From: Takakia lepidozioides
Taxonomy: Eukaryota; Streptophyta; Takakiopsida; Takakiales; Takakiaceae
Length of the DNA: 64,000 bases
Assembly (NCBI GenBank): GCA_030704615.1
Contig: CM060733.1
Location: forward strand, 63,426,001 to 63,490,000
Direction: 5' to 3'
Shown: positions 21,016-30,849 of the stretch, piece by piece
Position numbering within the stretch: the stretch's first letter is position 1
Layout of the letters: each line of letters starts with the position of its first letter
Notes under the pieces: generated by a model
Told to the model about the DNA's origin: nothing
Seen by the model: the letters and a program-made list of their open reading frames with translations, nothing else
The model's database searches: none
Made by a program: the position numbers and the translations under genes

Positions 21016-21303
21016 CCAGTGAGCTGTGTGGGCCTGTGCTGGTCTGTGGTGGCCCATGTTGACCTGTGGATGGCCTGTGCTGACTCGTGGAGGCACTGGT
21101 GGACTAAGGACTGGCATGTGGACTGGAAGGCCGAATTTTGAAGCTCGTGGAGGGCGGTTTGAGGAGTATCTTCATGATATCCCATGGTCATGCAAGTTCA
21201 GGTGTAGGCTATGTTAGGAACTTAGTATTCCAAACCATAAGCCGCAACAGGTTCTCTACCCGTTACCTTGTGGAGAGGGGGTTAGGGACATGTTCATGAC
21301 CGG

Positions 21304-23099
21304 TTGAGTGTCAACACGGAGGTGCCACTAGTTGCTGGGGACAGTGCCGGTTCGAGCACTAGCAATACTAGTGGGTACACGAGACGAGGTGTGCGGTTTA
21401 GGCCACCTTCACCTCCTGTGTCTTCCACGGAAGGTTCTGATTCAGATTGTGAATCGGGAGGGCTCATACCGGCGGTGCAAGTTGTTTCTTTGCCATTATT
21501 GTGGGACACAATGGAGGAGATGTATGGAGCTACCAAGGGGCCACGAAGGTACTCTGGGGCGGTGGGCACCATTGAGTTGGATGATTTTATCCAAGAGTTT
21601 GATAGTTGGTGTGATTTGCAGCAAATGCGCAATCCACAACTATTTACGCCGTTCATGGCATGGAAAGGGCTGTTTCAGCACCTTGAGGGACCGCCTATGG
21701 ATGATTACCATGAGTTCAGGGGGGGCATGAGGTTGAGATGAGGAGTGGAGGATGTACTGGTCACCCGACTATGTCTCCATCACTAGGGGCACTAGAGCCA
21801 CGAGGGCAGTGGCTACACCTGCCGCTGCACCGGCAGCTTCAGCAAGCAGCAGTGGGACTGGTGGTACAGTAGCTACGACGTCCACCCAAGCCACTACCGC
21901 ACCAGCACTAGCACCGTGCCTGCCTTCAACCCTGTTGTGGAGTTCTTCGAAGAGTTGAGAGGGAACTACCAAGGGGTGAGGACAGAGAAGTTGCGGAGCT
22001 TGCAAGAGTTCCAACGGAAGCCGACCGAGAGCTTGAGGGAGGCTTTCACTCGCATGAGGCGCTTGATAAATGTAACCCAGGGGTTACGGAAGCTCAGGCA
22101 GTCCAATTCTGGTATGGGATATTGGACAAGGAGCTGAGGAGAAGGGTGCGGGATGCAACTCTCCTACAAGCGGCCCAACCCACCTTAGCAAATGTGTTTT
22201 TGCTGGCAGAGCGGATAGAGCTCAACATGGTGGAGGAACGAGTGGTCATGGTGGGATTTGCTAAGGAGACACCACGGGGTAGTGGTGCTCCTAGCCAACC
22301 ACTACCTCAACGTGCTCAAGGCAACAAGGGGGCTCAGGTGAAGCTCAGGGAAGGGCAGAGAGGACCTCAAATGCAGGGGTCTCTCCCTTCATTTGCTGGC
22401 CAACAACGGGCGGATGTGGTGTGCTGGACATGTGGAGGACCCCATGTCAAGAAGGATTGCCCAGAGGGAGGCAAAGGGTCGGCACATGCACAGCCTGCAC
22501 AGTTGCAGTGTGGGCATTGTGGCAAGCACGGGCATGGAGAGGCCCAGTGTTATGTTTTGCATCCTGAGTTGCGCCCAGGCCAGTTCCAAGGGAACAATGG
22601 TGGCCGGGGGCGAGGTGGAGCAGCCCAGAGAGGACGAGGTGGCCAGCCACGAGGTGCAGGCCAAGGGCAAGCTCAACGTGGCCAAGGACGCGGAGGTCAG
22701 GGTGTTGACCAAGGCATGGCCAACCGGCTTCAGCAGCTAGAGCAGAGGCTCGCTGCCATGGCTACAGCTCAGGTGGTACCGGCTCTAAGGCCGGATGGTC
22801 CACCTCCTGCTCCTGAGGGAGGAGATATGGGAGGCATGGGATTCATGTGTGGAGCAGCACTACCACTAGTGCAGGTGGAGTCTGCTGCAGCCGTGACTCG
22901 AGGAGCAGCACGAGTTCCTGAGCCACGAGGTGCAGAGGTGGAGTTGGATCCACAGCGTGGGGAGGCAAGCCGTCAGGCTAGGCTTCCTCAGTCATTCACA
23001 TTGGCGGAGACAGTGTCGACGCCACCATGGCACCTAGTTCTCGCCCGACTATTACCGAGGCGGAGGTTACTATGCCATTGGGGAGAGCTACACGGGTAG
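21304..23099 (+). pseudogene. gag: Gag of the DNMT element
   Basis: Three successive blocks in different frames: 21304-21741 (N-terminal region with ELDDFIQEFDSWCDLQQMRN, then MAWKGLFQHLEGP), 21916-22100 (gag core, FNPVVEFFEELRGNYQGVRT then LQEFQRKPTESLREAFTRMR) and 22090-23099 (LDKELRRRVRDATLLQAAQP, basic Gly/Arg/Gln-rich stretch, coiled segment). Two zinc knuckles are clear near 22428-22466 (CWTCGGPHVKKDC) and 22513-22554 (CGHCGKHGHGEAQC). The role is RNA binding and particle assembly. No in-frame ATG opens the first block; its first ATG is at 21511. Frame changes at about 21741 and 22100 mean this copy is broken, or that introns or sequencing errors intervene. Confidence 0.75.
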
Positions 23100-23286
23100 C
23101 ACCACTACCTAGTGTTGCCAAGGCTACGGCAGCTAGTGTGCTGCTAGGAGCGGCCACATCTGTGTGCCAGGCTCCATTGTTCTCGGCTACCATGATTGCG
23201 ACGCCGGGGGTAAGACCAGCTGAGGTGTTCAGGCTGGCAGCTACACTCTGTGAGAGTGGGGAGTTACTTCATCTTCTGCGGAGATA

Positions 23287-23859
23287 GTGGGAGGTGTAGT
23301 GCCGGAGGGATCCTCGGATTTGAGGGTCAAGACTGCCACGGCGGCGCCATGGCAAGCTGCAGCTGCCAGGTTGATGGAGCTGCCAGCTAGGCCAGCCATT
23401 GAGCGCGCCATGGTGACACCTGGAGTTGTCATGTTAGACAACCAGGATGGCATTTTCTGTTTGAGTGGACCGGCAGGCAAGAGGTACCGGCCACTGCGAG
23501 TCTTGTTGGACTCGGGAGCTCAGCCATTGATGCTGGGCAGAGCTGCTATTGCAGGCTTGGGCCTCACGGAGGCGGATATGGAGCCTTGTCCTTTCCAGAT
23601 ACAGACGTCTCTGGGAGGATCGGAGCAGGCTCGGGGCATGACACGGCATGAGTTGGCTATCAGACTACGGCCGGATCACCCTACAGATGGCTCAGTGATG
23701 CGAGCCAAGGCCATTGTGACAGACGCAGTCTCATACGATGTCCTGGTTGGTGGGGCAGTGTTGTACCCCATGGGCTTCACCCTGGATTTTTGGGAGGAGT
23801 CAGCTTCCTATAGGCCTGCATGGCAGTCAGGGGAGGGCCGGCGTGTGCAGCTCCTGTGA
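23287..23859 (+). CDS. Aspartic protease of the DNMT element
   Basis: An open block of about 190 codons. The active-site motif VLLDSGAQPLMLG (Asp-Ser-Gly) is followed by hydrophobic strands (IQTSLGGSEQ) and a second hydrophobic-Gly strand (YDVLVGGAVLYPMGFTLDFW) in the positions expected for a retropepsin monomer. It would cleave the polyprotein as a dimer. It lies between gag and the methyltransferase, the normal place for protease in Ty3/gypsy. The stop at 23859 ends this frame, and a linker continues in an overlapping frame from 23820. Start codon not identifiable; probably expressed as part of a polyprotein. Confidence 0.75.
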   Translation: MGGVVPEGSSDLRVKTATAAPWQAAAARLMELPARPAIERAMVTPGVVMLDNQDGIFCLSGPAGKRYRPLRVLLDSGAQPLMLGRAAIAGLGLTEADMEPCPFQIQTSLGGSEQARGMTRHELAIRLRPDHPTDGSVMRAKAIVTDAVSYDVLVGGAVLYPMGFTLDFWEESASYRPAWQSGEGRRVQLL

Positions 23860-24217
23860 CGTTCATAGGAGGAGTTGCGGTTGCCCAGCGAGGCAAGATG
23901 CCGACACTAGCAGCATTCACAGCGGCAGTGAGTTGGCCTAGAGAGTTGCTTGAGGGCAATGCTCATTCAGAGGATGTACCACCTCCGGGAGAGCAGGATG
24001 ACATGTATGGTATGGCGGAGTTGCCTACCATGGTTGCTCAGACTCCATTGTGGGGCACGAGCAAGGATTTGCAGCGGGATGCTGATCGACGGGTGCAACA
24101 AGCCTGGGTGGAGGCTTTTGTACCGTCAAGAGAGGAGGAGAGTGTGGGGATTGCACCAGGACCACCTCAATTGTCTCCATTGGACACCACACCTATTGTG
24201 TGGCAGTCATCCGGATG
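23860..24217 (+). CDS. Linker between protease and methyltransferase
   Basis: Open block overlapping the end of the protease frame (23820) and ending in a stop at 24216-24218, just as the methyltransferase frame becomes recognisable. Composition is unremarkable (MPTLAAFTAAVSWPRELLEG onward, then PLDTTPIVWQ). A one-base change near 24205 would join PIVWQ to HPDEGICLLDLFGG. No known domain. It may be a methyltransferase N-terminal extension or a spacer. Confidence 0.5.
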
Positions 24218-25140
24218 AAGGCATTTGTCTTCTGGACTTGTTTGGCGGGATCAGCACCGGATTGGCTGCTGTGTTACAGGCAGGTGTACGAGTTCGGCGT
24301 TACCTGTATGTGGAGAGGGATGAGACTGCACGACGCGTTTCACTTCGCCATGTTGCTCAGTTGGTGCAGCGGTACCCTGAGTTGTTGTCGGTGTCTGCAA
24401 TTCGTGGATATCAGCAGGCCTTGCCAGCAGACATTTCGTTGCTGGGGGCGCAGGATTTTGAGCGGGTTGGCTCCATTGATCTGGTAGTGGCAGGTTGGCC
24501 CTGCCAAGGGCATTCATCAGCCGGGCATGGCAATGGATTGCGAGACTCGAGGTCGGGTTGTTTTGGGAGATGGTGCGGGTTTTGCGCCACTTGCAGCTTC
24601 ATCAAGCTGTATCTCCACTCAGCATACATCTTGGAGAATGTGCCACTGATGGGCGATTCTCGGGCCAGGGTGATGGCCAGTGTGCATCAAGTCCGGTCGT
24701 GCTTGGGTCAGCAGTGTTGCTGGAGTGCAGCTACAGTGGGGTCACGGGCTCATCGTCCACGGCTATGGTGACTAAATGATGCCACCCGCACTGCTCAAGC
24801 GTGCATTTGATGGGGTGCAGCGGCCAGCACATCTCACAGTGGATAACATTTCTGGACACAGGGAGGGGCAGTCTCAACGTGTGAGACACGATGACCGTTC
24901 GCCTTTGGCAGTGGTCAACAAGGTGGGTCAACCACGAGCAGCATTACTCCACTGCTCAGCTTCCAAGATCGCATGCTTTCCGGATAGTGGACCTGGCTCC
25001 CTGTGGGATGCTCAGTTGCAGCAGTTAGTGGAGCCTAATGCTGACGAGCGTGAGCGGGCAATGGGTTTTTAACCATTGTACCACGGCGGTGTCGTCCTCT
25101 TTCTGATGCATCACGTCGTCAAGTGTTGGGGCAAGCAATG
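24218..25140 (+). CDS. C5 DNA cytosine methyltransferase domain inside a Ty3/gypsy element
   Basis: Conserved motifs occur in canonical order: I (AdoMet binding, LDLFGGISTGL, 24229-24264), IV (catalytic Cys, VVAGWPCQGHSS, TGC at 24502-24504), VI (ILENVPL, Glu at 24634), VIII (GSRAHRPRLW, 24742-24771), IX-like (EPNADERERAMGF, ending near 25070) and X (RRQVLGQAMDL, 25112-25144). The enzyme transfers a methyl group from AdoMet to cytosine C5. Motif I with the following RYLYVERDETARRV recalls the DNMT3 type; canonical order rules out the permuted plant DRM layout. Frames change after motif VIII and before motif X, so this copy is probably inactive or mis-sequenced. Encoded downstream of gag and protease, it could methylate the element's own or neighbouring DNA. 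Confidence 0.85.
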
Positions 25141-25183
25141 GATCTCATTGCTTGACCTGATTATCAGCTTGGCTCTAGCTGGC

Positions 25184-25683
25184 NNNNNNNNNNNNNNNNN
25201 NNNNNNNNNNNNNNNNNNNNNNNNNNNNNNNNNNNNNNNNNNNNNNNNNNNNNNNNNNNNNNNNNNNNNNNNNNNNNNNNNNNNNNNNNNNNNNNNNNNN
25301 NNNNNNNNNNNNNNNNNNNNNNNNNNNNNNNNNNNNNNNNNNNNNNNNNNNNNNNNNNNNNNNNNNNNNNNNNNNNNNNNNNNNNNNNNNNNNNNNNNNN
25401 NNNNNNNNNNNNNNNNNNNNNNNNNNNNNNNNNNNNNNNNNNNNNNNNNNNNNNNNNNNNNNNNNNNNNNNNNNNNNNNNNNNNNNNNNNNNNNNNNNNN
25501 NNNNNNNNNNNNNNNNNNNNNNNNNNNNNNNNNNNNNNNNNNNNNNNNNNNNNNNNNNNNNNNNNNNNNNNNNNNNNNNNNNNNNNNNNNNNNNNNNNNN
25601 NNNNNNNNNNNNNNNNNNNNNNNNNNNNNNNNNNNNNNNNNNNNNNNNNNNNNNNNNNNNNNNNNNNNNNNNNNNNNNNNNNN
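25184..25683. other. Assembly gap (500 N)
   Basis: Run of exactly 500 N, likely a fixed-size scaffold gap. It truncates the DNMT element just after methyltransferase motif X, where RT would be expected. Sequence on the far side is unrelated. Confidence 1.
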
Positions 25684-25766
25684 ATTTCCCACTTCTACAC
25701 ACCCAATCCCAAACCCCAATCACTGAAAGGCAAAGAAAGAAACCAATAAGGTGTAGAGCAGTACCT

Positions 25767-27190
25767 TCCATGGTGCGACTGGGGCTGCAGGTTTAGGCGC
25801 CTCTGGGAGGACGGTTGGGGCTCCATGTATGCGAGTGACAGGCCTTGATACGGTAGGGATCTTTGACAGAGACACCTCCTTAGCCTTCGTACCCTGCAAA
25901 CCAACACAGCAAAATTACAATGGTTGTCCTACTGACCTATGAGCACATACATGCAGATGGTACGAATGGGTGGGAGGGCAGTGTAACCTGCGTTGATGTC
26001 AAGGCAGTGGCATCCACAAGGTCTGCCTGTCCCTTGGTATCATCTCCTGTGGGTTCCAGAGTATTCTGTTTGAGGGCTTCCTCTTTCTCTGCAGGGTCAG
26101 TCTCCAATTGAGTCTCTTCTGGCGGGGAGGCAGGTTTAATGCCCATAGTAGTATCCTCAGCTGCAACCACAGTAGCCTCAGTCTCTTTTGAAGTGCCACC
26201 CAAGACCTATGATAGCAACCTGGTCAGTAATAGGCACCAAGTACATGCAGAGAAGGAATGAATTACAATACCTTGCTTGTAGTTCCCTTCGAAGGTGCCA
26301 GATTAGTGATAGTCCTTTGTTCATGCCCAAGCTCAGATAGAGAGGGGCTGCAAGCTCGACTACCCTTCTGTGGGCCACCATGACATAACACCAATCAATG
26401 AAAACTAGCTCACACCTCAACATTGTTGATGAAAAGAGGAACTGAAACAAAAATGGAATGGAAGGGTTGCAGGTATACTTACCAATCGTGCGGCTTGGCC
26501 ACCAACCCCCACACGGCCCCAATGTGACTGGTTCTTTACACTGGCATGGGCCTGTTTCATGGTCTCAGTCTTTGTGATTTGTGTAGGGAAGTTCCAGTAA
26601 ACTAGAAGTCGGTCCCACATATCCTTTTCACAATTGAAGGACTTGTTACCTTTCTTCTTCATGCTGCCAATGGTCCTTACCTGAACGCATAATGCATCAA
26701 TCTCTCTGGAAGCATTCACTTGCACCTGGAAAAAAACAGCAGCAGTTGAGAAGCAGCCCATACAAAAAACCCTACATGGAGAAACCCTACATGCTCAAAC
26801 CCTACATACAAAAAGCCCTACATACCTTACGTCGCTTCTTCCCTTCTGCCACCCTTGCCACAATAGTAGCTTCCCAATTCCGATTGGAAGCACGTCGTTG
26901 TCGCTTCAGACGTGTAGCACGAGCACCTGGATCATCTGAAGACTCCGCAAGCCAGTCAGTGCCTACATTGGCTGCACCTTGCCATTGGGCGCCCGGGAGG
27001 GCCATATGAGCCGTTGGACCCTCCCCACTATGGATTGCCTTGCTGGTTCCATGGCCATGGCCATGACCCTCCCGGAGGTCCCCACTGTGGTGGTGGAGGT
27101 CCCCACTCCTGCCCCACATTATATGCAGGGGGATGAGGTGGTTGCCCATATGTTTGTGGCACAACACGGGACCTTGAAGCAGCCTTCATC
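25767..27190 (-). CDS. Spliced gene of probable CACTA-transposon origin
   Basis: Minus-strand exon-like blocks with GT-AG borders: about 26826-27190 (Pro/Gly/Trp-rich, then basic LKRQRRASNRNWEATIVARV), 26483-26726 (WDRLLVYWNFPTQITKTETM, then AHASVKNQSHWGRVGVGGQA; donor GTAAGT), 26272-26367 (KGSRACSPSLSELGHEQRT), 25991-26205 (acidic, Glu/Thr-rich) and 25767-25894 (Pro/Val/Ala-rich; donor GTACTG). The WDRLLVYW ... SVKNQSHWGR block resembles by eye the C-terminal region of plant En/Spm-type transposases (Transposase_24-like), which fits the CACTA terminus at 30073 on the same stretch. That assignment is tentative. The first exon and 3' end are not defined; the gene may run into the gap. Intron near 26762-26830 has short AAACCCTACAT repeats. 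Confidence 0.45.
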
Positions 27191-28975
27191 ATGCAACAGA
27201 GACAACAAATTTTAGAATACACCAAGTCCATAGAAATCTACAAAGGCTAGGCTAGGATGGCATTGTTTAGTTCTCCAGGATTACCAATAAGTTAGATTAC
27301 CAAAAGGATTACCAAGCAAGTTCTCAAGGATTACCAAAAATTTGGCAAGGTCTGCAGCTGTAAATGCATGAAAGGTGATTCGCTGCACCACAGGTCATAG
27401 GTATTTTCAATGCAATTAGCATAGCACACATTGACATAGATTAGACGATCTCATCTAATCTATCAAGGGAATTGTGCCTGTACCTCTATCTACCAAACAA
27501 ACTGGGCACGGGGTCAATGGCCACAAAGCTGCGACAAACAACGTCTTATGAGTACATGACTTCTTACAAGCACTGGCCCCTGGACAGATTTGAAGAGAAG
27601 GTCTATCTGTTGACAAGACCCTGGACTGGAAACAAGCTCAGGGAAGTTTTCTGCCTAACTTCAAATCCATCAGACAATTTCCTGACACAATTTCATAGCA
27701 CACTTTGACATAGATGAATTCATTAGCATGAACAAGCTTGTTCCTGCATCTGTCTTCCCCCCCTCTCTCTTTCACATTCAAACTGGCCGGAGTTCTCTCA
27801 CTAGACTGACAATCTCCTTAAATCTATCGAGGGAATTGTGCTAGTACCTATGTTTACCTAACAAAGAAGAGACTGAGGGTAAACAAGAAACTCGATTGTC
27901 CTCAACTATCCTCATCGTGTCAATGGACATGATCCAGTCCTACGGGCCTCAAACATCCATGCACACTTGCGGAATGTCAGCACATGTCTCAGCATGGTTC
28001 CACAGGTGTAAATGGATGTTTGAGGACCGTAGGACAAAATCTTGTCCGCTGAGACGAGGAGCAGTAATGCTGCAGTCTCCTGCCAACCCCTCTATCATAC
28101 GATCTCGATCCTTGACAAAGCATTGGATCTTCGGGATTTCCATTATGCAAAACTTTTGCACCCCTAAATAGTCCCATCGTCCGATATGAAATGTGCAATG
28201 TATACACGCCCCCATGTGCATATGCTTCCACGATTTCTGCCCTCATGGGGTCCGTTGCAGTATGAAGGGGTATCATGAGGGACCAGAAGCACATGACGAT
28301 ATGGAGGACAGATAAGGCAGTAGCAATTTTATGACATACAAGCATACCATAAAGCCTAACCTTCCCTAAAGCACAACAAGAAGGCCAAAATAGTGGAAGC
28401 ATATGCACGATGGTGGCTGTAGAACTCGGCCCGCCAATCCTGTCCTGTTCAAACACACCCTTCATCATCATCAACGTCGCTCGTGCACAAAAAGAAGACG
28501 GCGTGCGTGGAAACGCCCTCCGCAACATCCGACAACAAAGAGCCCCCATAAGAGAGAGGCCGGTTTTGGTGGCAAGGTATAGATTTTCCCAGCCCTAAAA
28601 AAGGAGGGCTCGGCGGACCACGGGCGCGGCTGGGCGACCGTGCGCAGCGGCGGGCGGAGGGTCCGGGTGGGGGGAGCCGGGCGTCCGTGCGCGGGGCCCA
28701 CCAGTCAGCTCGCGCGTGCGCCATAATGTCCCAATTATTGTAAAATGAGAGGCTATTTTTTATATTAATGAAATTTGCAGTCGTGTTGACGACTGCGGGT
28801 TGGACCCCCCGTGAACATTTTTAGGGATTGTAACACAAATGGCACTATTTTGAAATTACAATGACACGCGTCGAATTGCAAGCGGGACAATTGATAGGGA
28901 ACGCGACCTCCTCTTTGCCCTTTTCCAGGGCTGCCAGGATCACACATGCATTGCAAACACAGTAGATGAAGGAAG
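27191..28975. other. Non-coding interior of the CACTA-like region
   Basis: No supported gene. A partly duplicated segment (TCTATCAAGGGAATTGTGC near 27458 and TCTATCGAGGGAATTGTGC near 27822) is present. A GC-rich island lies at 28600-28725. A small palindrome CAGTCGTG-TTGA-CGACTG near 28778-28797 resembles the subterminal repeats near 29890-30060. Confidence 0.5.
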
Positions 28976-28979
28976 GGAA

Positions 28980-29590
28980 GAAGAAGGCATGCTAACATTG
29001 TCGAAGCTGGAATCGTACCAGATGTTGTTCTGAACAGTGCTCTGATGAACATGTATGCAAAATGTGGGAGCATCGAGGATGCAAAGGGAGTGTTGGACAA
29101 TATGGCCGAACGAGATGTGGTGTCTTGGACTGCAATGATCACAACTTATGCATAGCAGGAGCGCGGGATGGAGGCTTTGGAGACCTATGAGCAAATGATG
29201 AGGGAAGAGGTGAAGCCCGACCAGATCACCCCAGGTTAGGTTTGCAAGGTGTGTGCGAGCCTGGCAGCGCTGGATAAGGGCAAGGAAGTCCATGGGGACA
29301 TTGTCAAAGCTAGAATTTTACCAGATGTCATTCTGAATAGTACCCTGGTGGACATGTATGCTAAATGTGGGTGCATTGAGGATGCAAAGGGAGTGTTCGA
29401 CCTCATGGCTGAACAAAATGTGGTGTCTTGGAGCGCAATGATTGCAGGATATGCACAACATGGGTGCGGGATAGAGGCTTTGGAGACCTATGAGAAAATG
29501 GTGGGAAGGGGTGAAGCCCAATCACATCACCTTTATTTGTGTCTGCAATACCCAACCCACAGTCAATGTATATCACTAGCGAAGTAGTGC
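28980..29590 (+). pseudogene. PPR-protein fragment, degenerate
   Basis: About 200 codons of plant pentatricopeptide-repeat sequence of the PLS type: two near-identical modules contain MYAKCGSIEDAKGV / MYAKCGCIEDAKGV, then DVVSWTAMI / NVVSWSAMIAGYAQHG, then EALETYE. Stops at about 29152 and 29236 and the absence of an N-terminus or DYW domain mark it as a fragment. PPR proteins bind organellar RNA; this piece cannot. It lies just inside the CACTA terminus at 30073 and is best read as a host gene fragment captured by the transposon. Confidence 0.8.
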
Positions 29591-29879
29591 ATTTCAAACC
29601 TCCAGTTGCATCTGTCACTTCAACACTCTAGTTGTCGACTCTACTTGCAAGTCGTAAAGGCAACCAGCAGACAACTCATCGCGCCACGTGGTGTGGCCTC
29701 AAGCCTGCACGTGGCCACATCCGGAATGTCACGGTAGAGAACACGTGGAGTACCGACACACAGCCACACGGCTGTATGCCCGGCGTGCAGACCGTGGGGA
29801 AGTCACACCCCCCGGTCAAAAGTCCATTGTGGTCAAGGTCCAAAATTCAGTCAACGTCGCGCGCGGTGACGCCATGTGG

Positions 29880-30073
29880 CCACACCTTAAAAATTACCCC
29901 CCAGTCGGCGTGACGACTGACTAGAACGACTCCGACCACGTAATGACTGGAACGACTGGGCTGTCCGATAGGTCTTGTCCTTTCGGACTCGTAGTCGCCC
30001 AATCGTTTTTTGACTGAAACGACTGGGTTTCCAGTCGTTTTTTGAGTTGTTATTTCGGCGATTCCTTGTAGTG
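29880..30073 (-). mobile_element. CACTA (En/Spm) transposon terminus with subterminal repeats
   Basis: The minus strand from 30073 begins CACTACAAGGAATCGCCGAA, the hallmark CACTA terminal inverted repeat form. Over the next 190 bp, short repeats AACGACTGG / CCAGTCGTT occur in both orientations, as expected for transposase-binding subterminal repeats. The element extends leftward. The other terminus was not found and may lie in or beyond the gap at 25184. The 3-bp target site next to it would be GTG. Confidence 0.7.
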
Positions 30074-30820
30074 GTGGGACTACGGAGAGGGTGCTTGCTA
30101 TAACAAGCAGTAGCTGCGTTTCCCTGGTGGTGGCGGGAATGAGATGATGCCAGTGGGATTGGCGGCTGGGATAATGCAGTGCTTTGATGGTGGCCGTTAT
30201 CTGTTTATACAGGGATGGCGGCTGAGTGAGACTGTGAGGTGGTGGGGCATAATGAGTTTTAGTTTTGGTGTAAGGTGACGATGAATAATCATCAAGAGCT
30301 GGGGTGGCGGGGCACCACATACTGACAGTTTGTATGAGAGAGGTGATATTGGAGAGAGGTTGTGATAGGAGGTGGAAGTGAGAGAGGGTTATTTGGGGGG
30401 ATGCATTGATCTGTGCAGTTAAGTTGAGGGGGGGTTTATTAAAGAGTAGACGCCTTTCCACCGTAGGCAAGGGGCATTACAGTTGTGTTTTGGGAGGGCT
30501 TGTTGTAATGTTACATGGCATGTAGGGTGTATATCTTGGGGAATGCACCGTTTTGACGGCTGTGGATATGGTGTATGGTACTGGCATTGTGTATTAATGG
30601 TGGTTAGAGGATGTATGGTGTGGGGGGGTGTGTATGTTTTATGGTGTAGGCAGTTGTGGCTTTTACTGTCTGAGCTAGAGTGGGGTGTCCAGTGCCAGTT
30701 GTATGAACTTTGTGTGTATGGTAAGTTCGTGGTGGCGTGGGGGATAAATGTATGTTGATGTGGATATTGTTGGGGGGATTGACAGTAAGTAGGGGTGGTC
30801 TTAGTATGGTTGTGCCCAAC
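30074..30820 (-). other. Open Pro/Thr/His-rich minus-strand segment, possibly an inverted part of the LINE-like element
   Basis: The minus strand is open for long stretches (30470 to 30074, and 30819-30604) with Thr/Pro/His/Ile-rich composition strikingly like the plus-strand frames beginning at 30850. No domain recognised. The abrupt switch of coding-like strand near 30820 suggests an inversion, but homology was not established. Confidence 0.3.
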
Positions 30821-30849
30821 TTCCCACCGACTGCTACGGGATCGGATCT

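Larger units (their letters stand above)
18235..25183 (+). mobile_element. Ty3/gypsy-type retrotransposon encoding a DNA cytosine methyltransferase (5' part, cut by gap)
   Basis: Order on the plus strand: LTR (18235 on), a 1.5-kb non-coding leader, a minisatellite, gag with two zinc knuckles, aspartic protease, linker, C5 cytosine methyltransferase, then the assembly gap at 25184. RT, RNase H and integrase are not seen in this copy. The LTR matches the 3' LTR of the minus-strand element at 56422-59683, which supplies RT, RNase H, integrase and a PHD finger, so both belong to one family. Several frame changes in gag and around the methyltransferase show this copy is damaged or contains sequence errors. 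Sequence past the gap is unrelated. Confidence 0.8.

Noticed and set aside
20013-21191. Minus-strand frames of 392 and 348 codons, Ser/Gln/Pro/His-rich
   Set aside because: They are products of the stop-free CTGTGAC minisatellite; overlapping frames are open in the same way and there is no non-repeat core.
22389-22712. Antisense frames across gag zinc knuckles
   Set aside because: Shadow of the plus-strand gag reading, which has two clear CCHC knuckles.
25076-25771. Frames reading through the 500-N gap (also 59394-60297)
   Set aside because: N bases carry no coding information; only flanking residues are real.
28449-28724. 91-codon Arg/Pro/Ala-rich minus-strand frame
   Set aside because: GC-rich island with several overlapping open frames, no domain.
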